From Nocardioides dongkuii (GTDB taxonomy: Bacteria; Actinomycetota; Actinomycetes; Propionibacteriales; Nocardioidaceae), in the NCBI RefSeq assembly GCF_014127485.1, contig NZ_CP059903.1, positions 1,240,001-1,304,000 of the forward strand: a DNA stretch of 64,000 nt. Reading direction: 5' to 3'. Each line of letters begins with the position of its first letter. Within the stretch, counting starts at the first letter, position 1. This document shows, in pieces, positions 62,777 to 64,000 of the stretch. The notes under the pieces are model-generated. The model was not told the origin of the DNA, ran no database searches, and was given only the letters and a program-made list of their open reading frames with translations. Both the position numbers and the translations under genes were made by a program.

Positions 62777-63723
62777 GACGCAGCCCGGGTCGCGGCCACC
62801 GCCAGCCTCAGGTCGGCCATGGTGGCCGCCATCCCGGCCGGCAGGCTGGTGGTCATCAGCCCGTCCAGGTCGGTCCAGACGTGGGAGCGGAAGCGCAGGT
62901 CGGCGGTCTGGTACGCCGCGAGGGGCGAGGTCCCGAGCACGACCGGGGGGCGGCGCTTGGTGAGCCGTCTCAGCTCCCCGAGCAGGGCCGCCACGGTGGT
63001 GGAGCGCTGGCTGGCGACGACCTTGACCGTGGCCGAGCCGGCGGGCTGCTCGGCCGCCCGGTCGGCGAGCGCGAGCAGCACCCGCGCGACGTCGTCGACG
63101 AAGACGTAGTCGCGCGCCGTGTCGAGCGCGACGTAGATGCTCAGCGGCTGGCGCAGGAGGTGCGCGCGGCACAGGTGGGTGACCAGGCCCTGGGCCTTCG
63201 AGAGGTCCTGGCCGGGGCCGTAGAGGTTGGCGATCCGCGCGGCCACCACCGGGACGCCGGTGCGCTCCGCGTGGGCGCGCACCTCGTCCTCGGCCTGCAG
63301 CTTCGCCTGCCCGTACGGCGAGATCGGCACCGGCTCGCTCGTCTCGTCGAACGGCGCGGGGCTCGACCCGGCGTGCACGCCCCCGGCCGAGGAGGCCAGC
63401 ACCAGGGCCCGCGGCCGGGCGCCCGCGGGCAGGTCCCCGGTGCCGGCGAGGAACCGGCGCAGCGTGCGCACCTCGACCTCGAGCGCCTCGGGCGCGGTGG
63501 CGACGACCCCCGCCCCGGCGCACCACAGCACCTGCCACGGTCTCCCGGACCCCGCGAGGGCGTGCGCCTGCGCCACCAGCGCCGTGACGGCGGCGTCCTC
63601 GTCGCTCCACGGCACCGTCGCCCGGTGTGCCTCGGTGCCACGGCGACCGAGCTCCCGGACCACCGCGCTGCCGAGCAGCCCGCGTGACCCGACGACCCAG
63701 GTGAGCGGGTCAGGGGCGGCCAC
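62773..63723 (-). CDS. NAD-dependent epimerase/dehydratase family protein
   Basis: A 316-residue extended-SDR protein. The N-terminal Rossmann loop VVGSRGLLGSAVVREL replaces the usual GxxGxxG with GSRGLLGS; SSAGG and YGQAKLQAE give the Ser and YxxxK catalytic residues. Substrate is probably a nucleotide sugar. The GTG start at 63723 lies inside the upstream GT2 gene (14-bp overlap), and its stop overlaps the membrane-protein start. Confidence 0.85.
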   Translation of the reverse strand: MAAPDPLTWVVGSRGLLGSAVVRELGRRGTEAHRATVPWSDEDAAVTALVAQAHALAGSGRPWQVLWCAGAGVVATAPEALEVEVRTLRRFLAGTGDLPAGARPRALVLASSAGGVHAGSSPAPFDETSEPVPISPYGQAKLQAEDEVRAHAERTGVPVVAARIANLYGPGQDLSKAQGLVTHLCRAHLLRQPLSIYVALDTARDYVFVDDVARVLLALADRAAEQPAGSATVKVVASQRSTTVAALLGELRRLTKRRPPVVLGTSPLAAYQTADLRFRSHVWTDLDGLMTTSLPAGMAATMADLRLAVAATRAAS

Positions 63724-64000
63724 GACCCCGCCCCAAGGGCCCGCGTGCGCGGTCCTGGGTGATCACGTACAGCGGTTTGCCCATCGCCATCCCCACCGCG
63801 ACCCCGAGGTACTCCGCGACGATGCCGAGCACGAACAGCAGGAGCCCGGTGCATAGCAGCATCACGACCATCAGCGAGGTCCAGCCCTGCACGGGGGCGT
63901 CGCCGAAGACCCGCATCAGCACCAGCGTGCCGGCCAGCAGCAGGCCGAGGGTCGCGCACGCGACGCCGAGCAGGCTCGCGAGGCGCAGGCTGCGGGTGCC
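63710..64000 (-). CDS. GT2 family glycosyltransferase, C-terminal part (partial at window edge)
   Basis: 97 codons (stop at 63710) of a protein whose start is beyond the window. They encode two hydrophobic helices and the ending GIVAEYLGVAVGMAMGKPLYVITQD, characteristic of DPM1/ArnC-like polyprenyl-phosphate glycosyltransferases with membrane anchors (the EYLG...RPLY pattern). The catalytic domain is outside the window. It overlaps the epimerase start by 14 bp. Confidence 0.8.
   Translation of the reverse strand, partial: GTRSLRLASLLGVACATLGLLLAGTLVLMRVFGDAPVQGWTSLMVVMLLCTGLLLFVLGIVAEYLGVAVGMAMGKPLYVITQDRARGPLGRGRGRP

Overview
The window looks like chromosomal DNA of a high-GC actinomycete, most likely a Nocardioides-type member of the Nocardioidaceae. 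The evidence is the very high GC content, frequent GTG/TTG starts, many leaderless genes (a TANNNT -10 box 6-8 nt before the start codon), typical actinobacterial regulators (DtxR/IdeR boxes, BioQ, an LtbR-like IclR protein), an F420 gene (cofC), a lysine-tailed HU protein, ESX-type substrates and abundant small palindromic repeats. No transposase, integrase, phage gene or CRISPR array was seen; this is mostly core chromosome.

Layout. 0-1.6 kb: end of an unidentified gene, a zinc-ribbon/FHA protein and a SAM methyltransferase. 1.6-4.3 kb: a leader region, then leuB and ilvE. 4.3-8.6 kb: an iron-siderophore ABC importer (two permeases, ATPase, lipoprotein) with two DtxR-type boxes. 8.7-12.1 kb: a Ser/Thr kinase, then citramalate synthase behind a short leader peptide and an intrinsic terminator that look like an isoleucine attenuator. 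12.1-16.8 kb: TetR and FMN reductase around a palindromic operator, amidase, an AAC(2')-I-like acetyltransferase, a VOC protein, a broken lipoprotein gene and a GNAT enzyme. 16.9-19.5 kb: the biotin importer bioYMN divergent from bioQ. 19.5-23.7 kb: pentapeptide protein, M23 peptidase, an RsbP/RsbQ-like pair, and a conserved protein often labelled 3-methyladenine glycosylase. 23.7-27.2 kb: FAH-family hydrolase, gltX, CPBP protease, tRNA-Gln and tRNA-Glu. 27.2-34 kb: GIY-YIG protein, a tandem repeat array, LCP protein, ada-alkA/ogt alkylation repair, and an EspC-like/PPE-like pair of probable type VII substrates.

34-37.9 kb: IclR regulator with three shared boxes, leuC-leuD, and hupB. 38-46.6 kb: cofC, plsC-gpsA, a transsulfuration enzyme, murF-ddl, a second Ddl paralogue facing the first, a stand-alone Lrp ligand domain, and thiL. 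46.8-61.3 kb is conserved housekeeping synteny: rpmB; fakA-like/recG/rsmD/coaD; yceD/rpmF/rnc/mutM/small ORF/smc/thioesterase; GtrA; a small membrane protein; ftsY. 61.3-64 kb: an envelope-polysaccharide cluster on the minus strand (membrane glycosyltransferase, sugar epimerase, GT2 end).

Branched-chain amino-acid genes are spread over three loci (leuB-ilvE, cimA, leuCD), each apparently with its own control. The most unusual material is between genes: a perfect palindrome found only at convergent gene ends, a second repeat family that has also inserted in frame into mutM, a two-copy hairpin element in opposite orientations, and the leader regions of cimA and leuB.
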